From Roseibacillus sp. (GTDB lineage: Bacteria > Verrucomicrobiota > Verrucomicrobiia > Verrucomicrobiales > Akkermansiaceae): a stretch of DNA of 45,518 nucleotides. The position numbers and the translations under genes were made by a program. The notes beneath the pieces are model-generated. The model was not told where the DNA came from. It was given only the letters and a program-made list of their open reading frames with translations, and ran no database searches. Positions 1 to 8,153 of this stretch are shown in pieces (the stretch's first letter is position 1; the number at the start of each line of letters is the position of its first letter). The DNA is taken from positions 1-45,518 of the forward strand of contig JAQWTV010000114.1 in the NCBI GenBank assembly GCA_029242545.1. The letters are read 5' to 3'.

Positions 1-767
1 TTCTCTGCATGTTCCCCCTCACTGCCCACCTGTGGTTTCTCTACTATCTGCTCATGCTAGTCGCAGGGTTCGCCTTAGCCACCCTGTTGCTCAGGGACCT
101 CGGAACTCCATCACTTCCAGCTTGGCTCCTCCGTCCTCCAGTCGCACTACTCGCTCTGGTCCCTTTGACGGCCTGCGCGCAGTATTTCATGACCCAGTCC
201 TTTGGACCCGATACCGCGATGGGGATTCTGCCGTGGCCGCCCAAGTTGCTCTATTATGCCATCTTCTTTGGCTACGGCGCAGTCTGCTTCGGCCGACCCG
301 AATTCGAGGATCAGGCGGGACGCTGGTGGCCGTTCCTGCTGGTTGTTGCTGTTCCACTGGGAGTCTATGGGATTCATCTTTTTCAGGAGGTTCCCGTGGG
401 AGGTAAGCGCTTCATCTACAGCCTCTGTGCAGCCCTGTTCGCATGGGTGATGATCCTCGCCTTCCTCGGGCTGTTCCGGACCTTCTTCTCCCGTGAAAAC
501 AAGGGAGTGCGTTTCGTCTCGGATGCCTCCTACTGGATGTATCTCGCCCACCTCCCCCTTGTCATGATGCTCCAGGCCCTGATCTCACGCTGGAACCTTC
601 CCAGCTCCCTCAAGCTCACCCTGCTCTGTCTGGTCACCTTTGCCTTCCTACTTCTCACCTACAGATACCTCGTGCGCTATACTCTCATAGGAACGATGCT
701 GAATGGGAGGAAGCTACACCCCTCCAAATTGCCTCCGCCGGTTCCGCCGGCCTCTCCCGGGGCCTGA
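1..767 (+). CDS. Acyltransferase-3 family membrane protein, 5'-truncated by window edge
   Basis: The reading frame is open to the first base of the window, so only the C-terminal part (about 252 residues from the first visible Met at base 9) is present. It is strongly hydrophobic, with about six to seven membrane segments. The motif HLWFLYYLL near the start and SYWMYLAHLPLV near residue 178 are typical of acyltransferase-3 (OpgC/OafA-like) integral membrane proteins, which transfer acyl groups (acetyl, succinyl) to extracytoplasmic glycans. The tail is short, polar and proline-rich. It converges on the sulfatase gene ending at 836, 68 bases away. The family call rests on motif recognition; the substrate cannot be inferred. 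The true start lies outside the window, so the Met at base 9 should not be taken as the start. Confidence 0.8.
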   Translation, partial: LCMFPLTAHLWFLYYLLMLVAGFALATLLLRDLGTPSLPAWLLRPPVALLALVPLTACAQYFMTQSFGPDTAMGILPWPPKLLYYAIFFGYGAVCFGRPEFEDQAGRWWPFLLVVAVPLGVYGIHLFQEVPVGGKRFIYSLCAALFAWVMILAFLGLFRTFFSRENKGVRFVSDASYWMYLAHLPLVMMLQALISRWNLPSSLKLTLLCLVTFAFLLLTYRYLVRYTLIGTMLNGRKLHPSKLPPPVPPASPGA

Positions 768-835
768 CTCACCGAGGGCTCCAGTAAAGGCATCCAGATC
801 GGATTAACTACTCCTTAGGAATTGAAGACTCTGGC

Positions 836-2227
836 TCACTCCCTCGGCCGAGGCATTCGAGCACCACTCTCCTCCCGCCAGCGGCGCAAGCGCTTTCTCA
901 TCTCCTGCACGCGCCCTGCATCAACTCCTGCGAGGTTCCTTTTCTCTCCGGGATCTTCCCTGAGGTTATAAAGCTCCACCTCATTACCCTCGAAGAACTC
1001 AATGAGCTTGTAGTCTCCCATCCGAACGGCACTTCCCAGCCGATTGTCCCGGTGAAAGGCAAAATTAGGATAGTGCCAGAAGATGGCATCCCGCTCCAGA
1101 TCTCCCTTGTCCATGAGGAGAGGCAGGAGGCTTTCGCCGTCCCCCGGATAGCGCTTCCTCGTCTTCAGGCCGGCCACCTCGAGAAGGGTCGGATAAAAAT
1201 CTGTAAGAATGACGGGGTCCTCACGAACCTTCCCCGCTGCCACCTTACCCGGCCACCGCACGATCAGTGGCACCCGGATTCCTCCCTCGTAAAGGTGCCC
1301 CTTATCCCCCCGGAGCGGACGCGCATCACCCACTCCCCCGAACGGCCCGTTGTCCGAGGTAAAGACCACAAAGGTCTCCTCCTCGATCTTCAATCGTCCG
1401 AGCTCTCCAAGGACACGCGCGATCGCAAGGTCCATTGTTTCCAGCATTGCCGGGTAAACCTTGTGATTGTAGCCAACCTTGGGCTTATCAGCCCATTTCG
1501 CGACAAACTCCGCAGGAGCCTCCATCGGCCAGTGCACCGTATAATTCCATAGCGCTACGTAGAATGGTTTCTTCGCCTCCACCTGCTTTCGCATGAAGCT
1601 TATGGTTTCATCCGCCAGCCGGTCGGGAAGGTATTCCCCCTTCTTTCGATCGGAGAGAAATGGAATACGGTAGGGATCAAAGAAAGTGGGTGGCCCCCCG
1701 TAGGAGCAACCCCCGACATTAATATCAAAGCCCTGAAACTGGGCCGCGAACTTCTCCTCTTGGCCCTTGTAGAGATGCCATTTACCAATAAAGGCGGTGG
1801 CATACCCAGCTTCATCCCGAAGACGCTCCGCGATGGTCGTATACTCAAGAGGGAGATGATCCCTCATCTCAGCCGGTAACAGCTTAGAGTCTGGCGGAGT
1901 AAACCGGTCCTGATGAGGCAGATGATTGGTCAGGTGCAGACGCGCGGGAGAATGACCGGTCATGAGAGCTGCCCTTGTTGGGGAGCAGACGGGCGCCGGC
2001 GCGTAAGCATCCGTAAACCGGATTCCCTCCGTCGCAAACCTGTCGATATTCGGGGTTTTCAGGTGAGGGTTTCCCTGACAACCCAAGTCCATCCATCCCA
2101 TATCGTCGATAAGGATGAACAGGATATTCGGCTTTGCTGCAGCAGGGCATTCCAGAGCCAGCAAGGCGAGAAAGACTACCGTCAATATTCCGAGGCTACC
2201 CGGTGCCCTTTGTTCTTTGCGAGTCAT
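836..2227 (-). CDS. Secreted sulfatase (type I, formylglycine-dependent)
   Basis: A 463-residue member of the alkaline-phosphatase-like sulfatase family, expected to hydrolyse sulfate esters, probably on glycans. A hydrophobic signal segment (about residues 11-31) ends in AAA just before the first strand KPNILFILIDD, whose Asp41 and Asp42 are metal ligands. The C-x-P-x-R sulfatase signature is CSPTR with Cys81, the residue converted to formylglycine. A later TSDNGP motif supplies further metal ligands. I chose the ATG at 2227; a GTG seven codons upstream (2248) is possible, and neither has a convincing Shine-Dalgarno. The gene lies downstream of a DUF1080 gene on the same strand across a 14-bp palindrome. 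No formylglycine-generating enzyme gene is in the window. The substrate is unknown. Confidence 0.93.
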   Translation of the reverse strand: MTRKEQRAPGSLGILTVVFLALLALECPAAAKPNILFILIDDMGWMDLGCQGNPHLKTPNIDRFATEGIRFTDAYAPAPVCSPTRAALMTGHSPARLHLTNHLPHQDRFTPPDSKLLPAEMRDHLPLEYTTIAERLRDEAGYATAFIGKWHLYKGQEEKFAAQFQGFDINVGGCSYGGPPTFFDPYRIPFLSDRKKGEYLPDRLADETISFMRKQVEAKKPFYVALWNYTVHWPMEAPAEFVAKWADKPKVGYNHKVYPAMLETMDLAIARVLGELGRLKIEEETFVVFTSDNGPFGGVGDARPLRGDKGHLYEGGIRVPLIVRWPGKVAAGKVREDPVILTDFYPTLLEVAGLKTRKRYPGDGESLLPLLMDKGDLERDAIFWHYPNFAFHRDNRLGSAVRMGDYKLIEFFEGNEVELYNLREDPGEKRNLAGVDAGRVQEMRKRLRRWREESGARMPRPRE

Positions 2228-2279
2228 TATGTCAGACGATGAAACCACGGCAACGAGTCAGAATTAATTCGCCCCCGGG

Positions 2280-2293
2280 ACCGTCGCGACGGT
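2280..2293. repeat. 14-bp perfect palindrome between DUF1080 and sulfatase genes
   Basis: ACCGTCGCGACGGT reads identically on both strands. It lies between the stop of the DUF1080 gene (2323) and the start of the sulfatase gene (2227), about 53 bases before the sulfatase ATG. No T-run follows on the minus strand, so a classic intrinsic terminator is not supported. It could be an operator or an RNA hairpin. The role is inference. Confidence 0.45.
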
Positions 2294-2322
2294 GACAGGG
2301 CTGATCGAAAGTAAATTCTTTC

Positions 2323-3369
2323 CTATTCTTTCGGCAGAAGCCACACATTGCGAAACTGCAGGGGATTCCCGTGTCCCTGTAGTTTGATCACTCCGGGAGT
2401 CCCCTCGGGCTCTCCGCGGGCACCACCCGTTTTACCGTTGATCTGAAGTTTTTCGTGAATCGTTACCCCATTAAGCCGGGCGGTAAGAACCGCATTGCTC
2501 ACTTTCTTGTTATCCTTCATGACCGCAGAATTGAAATCGACATCATAAGCCTGCCATTGAAGGGGAGGAAGGCACATATTCACCTTTGAATCCGCCTTCT
2601 GATAAATTCCTCCACACTCGTTGTTCAAACCCATGAGGCCGAAGGAGTCGAGGATTTGCATCTCATACAAATCCACCTGATAAAACCCGCTGTTTCCGCG
2701 CCCCTGACTCCGGGCATCGGGCTTGAATGGAAGCATGAATTCCACATGCATGATATAATTGAGAAACTTTTTCTGAGTTCGGATATCCTGCCCATCCGTA
2801 TTGAGTAACCCTGTCTTTTCGTCAAAGCGACCTCCCTGCCAGTTCTTCATACTGCCTTTGCTCCCATCAAACAGCACGATGGCATCACGAGGAGGCTTTG
2901 CCCCGAGGGATGGAGACTTACGAATCGTCCGCTTGAGAGAAAATTTAGCCCCCTTGGCGGAAGCCCCCGAAAACACGCCCTTCGAAATCGATCCGCTGTA
3001 GGGCTGATGGCCCCTCGGGGGAAACTTGCGGGTAGCGCTGAACTTCGCTGCCTCACGCGCCATGTAGTTTCTCGAACCTTCTGCTGCAGTGAAATTCGCC
3101 TTTTCTCCGTCCAACCTACCATCCAGCAACGATTTATTCTGACCATCCCAGCCAGCACCGGGTAATCCTCCGGGATAAATCACTGCATGAAAGGAGCCCT
3201 TTCCGAGAGCGATAACCTGGGCTCCCATTCCATCACCTGCATATTCCCCCTGAATCTGAAAATCTGGAGGAAGCGTATCGTCTGCGGCATCGGTCCAGAG
3301 TTGTCCGAAGGAGTTTCCTGCCAAACAGGCAGCGGCCAGAGTGATCCTGAAAGTAGAGGTGAAAAGCAT
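2323..3369 (-). CDS. Secreted DUF1080 (3-keto-disaccharide hydrolase-like) protein
   Basis: A 348-residue protein with an N-terminal signal peptide (residues 1-22, ending SFG before QLW). The second half, from about residue 160, is a DUF1080 domain: it opens with AIVLFDGS and W174, has the central RGNSGFY and YEMQILDS strands, and closes with QFRNVWLLP, the normal end of this concanavalin-like fold. Relatives are annotated as 3-keto-disaccharide hydrolases or glycan-binding proteins; the precise reaction here is unknown. The first half (residues 25-150) is a less conserved domain rich in Gly and Lys that precedes DUF1080 in some PVC proteins. The ATG at 3369 begins the signal peptide. It sits between a secreted propeller gene and a sulfatase on the same strand, suggesting a shared glycan-processing role. 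Confidence 0.85.
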   Translation of the reverse strand: MLFTSTFRITLAAACLAGNSFGQLWTDAADDTLPPDFQIQGEYAGDGMGAQVIALGKGSFHAVIYPGGLPGAGWDGQNKSLLDGRLDGEKANFTAAEGSRNYMAREAAKFSATRKFPPRGHQPYSGSISKGVFSGASAKGAKFSLKRTIRKSPSLGAKPPRDAIVLFDGSKGSMKNWQGGRFDEKTGLLNTDGQDIRTQKKFLNYIMHVEFMLPFKPDARSQGRGNSGFYQVDLYEMQILDSFGLMGLNNECGGIYQKADSKVNMCLPPLQWQAYDVDFNSAVMKDNKKVSNAVLTARLNGVTIHEKLQINGKTGGARGEPEGTPGVIKLQGHGNPLQFRNVWLLPKE

Positions 3370-3530
3370 GGCGTTATATTGACGTTATACGAATCCAACA
3401 AGCCACATGTTTCAACCAGAACTTTACCAACGGTCTTCATTTTGAGTCCCCAATGCCTGCTACTTCCGGCACATTCTTCCCCGGATGCCGCTTATGCACC
3501 CGCAAACTTCACACTTGAAACCTCACTGGC

Positions 3531-3731
3531 GGGGGAGCGAAAAAAGGGTTCGTCTACGGCAACTCTGACAAGACCGCCAGCGCTCCCGAAGAGAATCCTG
3601 TTACTCCAGAGGACCTCACCGCAACCATCTATCAGCTACTGGGCATTGATCCTGAAACTATGATCCACGACTTTCAGGATCGCCCCGTTAAGATCTCGAG
3701 TGGCAGGCCGGTCTGGGATGTGATGCTTGAG
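3531..3731 (+). pseudogene. Relic of a DUF1501 gene, C-terminal piece
   Basis: Reading from 3531 on the plus strand gives GGGAKKGFVYGNSD, then NPVTPEDLTATIYQLLGIDP and finally DRPVKISSGRPVWDVM. This matches the C-terminal end of DUF1501 proteins (GGG..GG.VYG.SD, P..P.DL.ATI..LLGID, GRP). The frame has a stop at 3516-3518 and no start. Bases just upstream (ctg gcg ggg) could code for the expected LAG in another frame, consistent with a one-base frameshift. The homology ends exactly where the minus-strand propeller gene ends (3732). It is closer to the VYG.SD type of DUF1501 than to any of the three complete copies in this window, so it is not simply a local duplicate. Confidence 0.75.
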
Positions 3732-5318
3732 TCACCTCCACGCCGGGAGAAGCCAGCGCCCCCGCTCCACCTTGACGGGAAACCTTTTCCCGCTGACGAG
3801 CTCTACAACGACCGGCCAAGTGCGGCTCTCTGCATCTCGTTCAATCATCACGGCATGAGTTCCCTCGGGATTAACCGCCGGATCAGTAAGGCCCTTCAAG
3901 CCGTTACCAACTACCGAAACATTCTTTCCACTTGCATCGCAAGTGTACCACAGTCGGTCGCGCCCCCGGAAAAGAATCCGTTCAGAATTCTTTCCTGCTA
4001 CCGTCGCAAAGTCCCCGATCTCGCTACGAATAAGGGATATGCGCCCTTCCCGTCCCAGTCGCACAATCCGCATTCCGGGCTTGGTCTCCCTCTGCTCACC
4101 AGCTTCACCAGTTAGAAGAGCAAGGCCAGTGCCATCACCCAGCCAGGAGAGGCTCCGAATATCCATTGGCTTACCGAGTGTCTGGGGCTTGGCATCGCTC
4201 GAAGACAGAAGATAAACCTGATCTTTCCCAGGTTCTGTGGAAAAGACCACCGCCAGCGTCTTCCCATCAGGAGACAGCGCCGGGCTTCGACAGATCCCTC
4301 CTGACAGAACATCGCCCCCAAGTTTCATCTGTGTTCCCTGCAACAAATCCACCAGGAACAGATCTACTCCTGATCCGTCCCGCGCTGCCGCACTCACCAC
4401 GACCTTGCTCCGCTGGTCCGTAAAGCATCCTGGAACACACGAACCCCCAGCGAAGGGAATCCGGAGGAGTTTCCCCGTGTCAAGATTCAGAAGTTGCCCC
4501 CCCGGCTCAAGTTGCGTCAATCCGGGGCGCCAAGAACCGGACCGACCGATCATAACAATGCCATCCCGATCCGCTGGCAGAGGCGCACTGTAATCAGGAT
4601 ATGTCTTGATGATCGCAATCTCAGGCGGCTGCTCCAGCCATTCTACCCGACTATACTCCAATTCAAGACTTCCCACCGAAGCCCGTTCCATGAAGCCTGT
4701 CATTTCGTCTACCCTCCACTGGTTCCCCTGTTCAAGCCGACGGCGGATTTCTAAGATGTTCCGAGCCAGTTCACTCCCGGGCTTGACCTGGGCTCCACTT
4801 GATTTCCGGAGGAACGACTCGGCGCTTTTCTGCTGCGAATTCGAAAGAGGCTCCCTTATCACAACTGTCTCTTCCACTCGCCTGCTTAATGTGTGATCGG
4901 TCCCACGCACATAAGGCGGTGGCCACGCCTCGCTGAGAAGACGAGCAACTAGCTCATAGGAGAAAGGCGCTTCCCAAGGCTGATAGATCCCCTTGAGTCC
5001 ACCAATCTCTTCCACCGCCCACTTCCCAGCTCGCGCCACAACCCTCGCAAAGGGCTCCGGCTTGTCCGCATCTGGCTTTAGCACAATACGAATTTCGAAG
5101 TCTGGCGGGTTACTGACAACCCTCATGCCAAATCTCGCACCAGTTCCAAGAGTAGCCCTGACCGCCCACCGCGCTGGCCCTGTCTCAAGACGAACCTTTG
5201 AACTCTTCGCCCTATCTTCGAGAGTATCCAAACCCGTCTGAGCGGGCGACACCCCGACAGCCACCATTGTCAGGAGCGAAAAGATCCCAAATCGGCTGGG
5301 ACACCTTGAGTTCGCCAT
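3732..5318 (-). CDS. Secreted beta-propeller (TolB/PD40-like) protein of unknown function
   Basis: A 528-residue protein. Residues 1-26 form a signal peptide with a possible cleavage after SPA. The N-terminal half (to about 250) is not recognised. The C-terminal half has WD40-like/PD40 repeats: SPALSPDGKTLAVVFS is a textbook TolB-type strand, followed by SLSWLGDGTGLALL and DPAVNPEGTHAVMI at regular spacing. Such propellers usually bind proteins or glycans; there is no sign of an enzyme active site. The gene lies 55 bases downstream of a sulfatase on the same strand and may be cotranscribed with it. Its own stop abuts a plus-strand DUF1501 relic. Start chosen at the ATG that begins the signal peptide. 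Fold call is moderate; function is unknown. Confidence 0.75.
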   Translation of the reverse strand: MANSRCPSRFGIFSLLTMVAVGVSPAQTGLDTLEDRAKSSKVRLETGPARWAVRATLGTGARFGMRVVSNPPDFEIRIVLKPDADKPEPFARVVARAGKWAVEEIGGLKGIYQPWEAPFSYELVARLLSEAWPPPYVRGTDHTLSRRVEETVVIREPLSNSQQKSAESFLRKSSGAQVKPGSELARNILEIRRRLEQGNQWRVDEMTGFMERASVGSLELEYSRVEWLEQPPEIAIIKTYPDYSAPLPADRDGIVMIGRSGSWRPGLTQLEPGGQLLNLDTGKLLRIPFAGGSCVPGCFTDQRSKVVVSAAARDGSGVDLFLVDLLQGTQMKLGGDVLSGGICRSPALSPDGKTLAVVFSTEPGKDQVYLLSSSDAKPQTLGKPMDIRSLSWLGDGTGLALLTGEAGEQRETKPGMRIVRLGREGRISLIRSEIGDFATVAGKNSERILFRGRDRLWYTCDASGKNVSVVGNGLKGLTDPAVNPEGTHAVMIERDAESRTWPVVVELVSGKRFPVKVERGRWLLPAWR

Positions 5319-5373
5319 AGATCGATCTTATGGGAAAGACTCTGCCAGTCAAACGACATCCCCAGCGTAGATA

Positions 5374-6786
5374 TCACTTTGCGCGAAAGTGCGGCGCGTT
5401 GCTTTCTGGGAGCCATTTCCTCAGCCCTGCCTTGATCTCCCTGTATTTGGGATCACTTGCAATATTGCGCCACTGGTTTGGATCTTTGGACACGTCGTAT
5501 AGCTCCTCCCCACCCCTCCCGTAATGAATGTAGTGAAACAACTCGGAGCGAACCGCGTGATTAGGCCCATGCCAGTGAGGTGAGTGGGTAATCACAGCAG
5601 GATAAGGCCACTCGGCCTTCGGATCACGCACGAGGGGAGCTATGGTTCGTCCCTCGATCCTTGGATTGGGCGGTAACCCGCAGAGATCAACGAGGGTCGG
5701 ATAAAGATCCAGAAGACTCACCGGGCGACTGCAGGAGCTAGCCTCGGGGTTTCCTCCCAGCGTCTTAGGAAGATGGATGATCAGGGGCGTGCGGGTATTC
5801 TGCTCCCAGAGTGCGCTCTTAGCGAATTTCTTCTCCCCAACATCATAGCCATGGTCCCCCCAAAGGACCACGATAGTGTTCTCGGCATAACGACTTTTCT
5901 CTAGAGCCTTGAGGACATGACCCACACAGGCATCGGCGAATGACCCAGCCGCAAGACAACCCTGCACTGCCTCCTTCCACTTTCCACCGTTACGAATGAT
6001 CGTGCCGGCTTTCGCGGCCATGCGACGCCCCGCCTCTGGGATATCGTCGAAATCGTCAGACCGATAGGAAGGCAGCCGGACGGCCTCGAGAGGATGCATC
6101 TCAAAGTATTCCCGAGGCAGGTACCAGGGCAGATGCGGCAGGTAGATACCGCATCCCAGAAAGAAAGGCTTCTGGTGATCCTGTTTCAGGAAATCAGCCG
6201 CACCCTCGGCTGTCTTCCAATCCGCTGTCTCCTGAACGGACTGGTCGATAGAAGCCCAGTCAATGAGGCGGGCGAGAATGGCGTTGGAGAATTTCTCCTT
6301 CAATCCGTGTCGGTAACGCAGGTCCGCCGGCGGATGCGGCGTCCCCATCCTAGTGCTGTATTGCCGGTCCCACGAAGCCGGATCAGAAAATTTCCCATGT
6401 GGCTGATGATATAGTTTCCCTCCGCCCCACGCCACGTAACCATTCGCACGAAAATACTGGGGAAGAGTCACCCACTCCCGATAAGGCGGCATATCACGAA
6501 ACCAGTTCAGGTTCCCGTAAATGCCTGTTGTGGACGGCCGCAAGCCCATCATGACCGAGGTCCTCGATGGACTGCACAAAGGAGCCGCGCAGTGGGCCTG
6601 CTCGAAAAGGGTCCCTCTCTTTGCAAGGGCATCAATATGAGGAGTTCTGGCCTGAGGGTGACCTCCAAGGCACCCAACCCAGTCGTTCAGGTCATCTACC
6701 GCGATGAAAAGGACATTCGGCTTCTCTCCAGCCCAGGAAATGGGGGACAATATCCCAATCGCCATCACGATAAGAACAACGCGCAT
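5374..6786 (-). CDS. Secreted sulfatase, iduronate-2-sulfatase-like
   Basis: A 470-residue formylglycine sulfatase. A signal peptide (about residues 1-19, ending SWAG) precedes the first strand KPNVLFIAVDDLNDW; Asp31 and Asp32 are metal ligands. The signature is CSPSR with Cys71. The DDLNDWVG.LGGHP pattern, the GNLNWFR segment and the late LWGDHGYDVGE motif resemble the iduronate-2-sulfatase branch, which removes 2-O-sulfate from uronic acids; assignment to that branch is inference. I chose the ATG at 6786 because the upstream extension begins at a TTG and adds no signal-like sequence. It is divergent from the LarA-like gene (start 6886), leaving a 99-base shared control region. The propeller gene follows 55 bases downstream. 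Confidence 0.93.
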   Translation of the reverse strand: MRVVLIVMAIGILSPISWAGEKPNVLFIAVDDLNDWVGCLGGHPQARTPHIDALAKRGTLFEQAHCAAPLCSPSRTSVMMGLRPSTTGIYGNLNWFRDMPPYREWVTLPQYFRANGYVAWGGGKLYHQPHGKFSDPASWDRQYSTRMGTPHPPADLRYRHGLKEKFSNAILARLIDWASIDQSVQETADWKTAEGAADFLKQDHQKPFFLGCGIYLPHLPWYLPREYFEMHPLEAVRLPSYRSDDFDDIPEAGRRMAAKAGTIIRNGGKWKEAVQGCLAAGSFADACVGHVLKALEKSRYAENTIVVLWGDHGYDVGEKKFAKSALWEQNTRTPLIIHLPKTLGGNPEASSCSRPVSLLDLYPTLVDLCGLPPNPRIEGRTIAPLVRDPKAEWPYPAVITHSPHWHGPNHAVRSELFHYIHYGRGGEELYDVSKDPNQWRNIASDPKYREIKAGLRKWLPESNAPHFRAK

Positions 6787-6872
6787 CTCCACACATGCTG
6801 AATGCAACTTCGTCGCTTGGCGAGGAAATCAATCCTTCACCCTGCCTCAGCACCCTGCCACCCTCTGCTGCC

Positions 6873-6877
6873 GGAGG
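6873..6877 (+). promoter_or_regulatory. Ribosome binding site for the LarA-like gene
   Basis: GGAGG sits eight bases before the ATG at 6886. It is the clearest Shine-Dalgarno in the window and decides the start: an in-frame ATG at 6802 would add 28 residues that look non-coding and would overlap the divergent sulfatase leader. Confidence 0.8.
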
Positions 6878-6885
6878 AACAACCA

Positions 6886-8109
6886 ATGGAGGTCCATCAA
6901 GTTCACCAAAAACTAATTTCGAACCCGCTACCCGATCTGGAGGCGAGGGTACACAGGGAATTGGACTCTCTCGGATTACCTCCTCCCAGGGGTGAAGTCG
7001 CCATAACGGCAGGAAGTCGCGGCATCGATAACATCGTCGCCATCACTCGAGCCGCTGGAAATTGGATCCGGCAAAAGGGCGCTACACCGTTCCTCACACC
7101 CTGCATGGGCTCTCACAACGGAGCCACTGCGGAAGGACAACTCTCCATGGTTCATTCCCTCGGGCTAACCGAGGAAGCAACCGGAATGGAAGTCAGGTCG
7201 AGTATGGAGGTTGTCCAGATCGGAGAAGTAGAAACGGGCAAAGTATGGATGGATCGGCATTGCTTCGAGGCCTCGAGTGTTCTCGTCCTCAATCGGATCA
7301 AGCTTCACACCTGCTTCTCAGGGCCGGTTCAGAGTGGCCTTACCAAGATGATGGTCGTGGGCATGGGCAAAATACAATCGGCTGAAACGTTTCATTCCGC
7401 GCCCACTCCCACCATGAAGGACATGCTTCTCGAAATGGGAGAATGCGTAATTGGATCTGGCAAGATCTACGCGGGACTAGGACTTCTGGAGGATGGATTC
7501 GACAGGACCGCAGAGGTGCATGCGGTGCGCCCGGAGGAGATTCTGGAGCGCGAACCTTCCCTCCTGGAGAAACATCGCTCCTACTTTCCTTCCCTACCCG
7601 CCGATGAACTCAACGTGCTGGTAGTGAACGAAATCGGAAAGACCTTCAGCGGAACCGGAATGGATACCAACGTCATCGGATATCGGGGAGTCAATGGCTA
7701 CGAAGACCTGGTCCGCCCGCGCATCCAGGCGATTGCGGCCCTCGCTCTGTCCCAGGCTAGCCAAGGAAATGCCATCGGAGTAGGTCTGGCCGATTTCATT
7801 ACCCGCCGTTTAAGAGACTCCATTGATGAGAAGAAGACCTTTACCAACGTCTTCACGACCGGGGATATGCGCCGAATGGCAATTCCTTGCACGCTCGAGG
7901 ACGAGAAGGAGGTTGTCCGGCGAATGAGCGAGCGCTACGGACCAAAGAGGTGGATGTTTATTCCCAACACTCTTCATTTGGAGACTCTTTTCGTCAGCTC
8001 GGACCTCGCAGCGGAACTTGCTGGCAGGGAGAACTGCGAGGTCAGCCCCGGCCCCATTCCCCTCGAGTTCGACTCCAAGGGCTGCCACCGACTGAATTTC
8101 AATCGGTAG
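6886..8109 (+). CDS. LarA-like (lactate racemase N-terminal domain, DUF2088) protein
   Basis: A 407-residue cytoplasmic protein with no signal peptide. Motifs seen are TAGSRGIDNI (about 41-50), MGSHNGATAEGQ (about 74-85), NRIKLHT (136-142) and SGLTKMMVVGMGK (150-162), which I recognise from LarA-like/DUF2088 proteins. LarA itself is a lactate racemase using a nickel-pincer nucleotide cofactor; relatives act on other 2-hydroxyacids. The LarB, LarC and LarE cofactor enzymes are not in the window, so nickel-pincer use is unproven. The start is set by a GGAGG eight bases upstream of the ATG. It is divergent from a sulfatase gene and converges on the helicase gene. A role in epimerising a sugar acid released from polysaccharide is conceivable but is only inference. 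Confidence 0.65.
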   Translation: MEVHQVHQKLISNPLPDLEARVHRELDSLGLPPPRGEVAITAGSRGIDNIVAITRAAGNWIRQKGATPFLTPCMGSHNGATAEGQLSMVHSLGLTEEATGMEVRSSMEVVQIGEVETGKVWMDRHCFEASSVLVLNRIKLHTCFSGPVQSGLTKMMVVGMGKIQSAETFHSAPTPTMKDMLLEMGECVIGSGKIYAGLGLLEDGFDRTAEVHAVRPEEILEREPSLLEKHRSYFPSLPADELNVLVVNEIGKTFSGTGMDTNVIGYRGVNGYEDLVRPRIQAIAALALSQASQGNAIGVGLADFITRRLRDSIDEKKTFTNVFTTGDMRRMAIPCTLEDEKEVVRRMSERYGPKRWMFIPNTLHLETLFVSSDLAAELAGRENCEVSPGPIPLEFDSKGCHRLNFNR

Positions 8110-8110
8110 G

Positions 8111-8153
8111 ATTCTTCAAGGCGTGCTCCGCAGGAGTTCCGCCCTGAAGGAAT
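8111..8153. terminator. Hairpin between convergent LarA-like and helicase genes
   Basis: CTTCAAGGCG (8114-8123) pairs with CGCCCTGAAG (8140-8149) with one G-T type mismatch. ATT (8111-8113) and AAT (8151-8153) extend the stem past a bulge. A second small stem, CTCC (8126-8129) with GGAG (8133-8136), lies inside the loop. It sits exactly between the two convergent stop codons, so it could end both transcripts. There is no strong T-run. Confidence 0.5.

Noticed and set aside
6802..6885. Upstream ATG extension of the LarA-like protein
   Set aside because: The added residues do not look conserved, and a perfect GGAGG is placed for the ATG at 6886.
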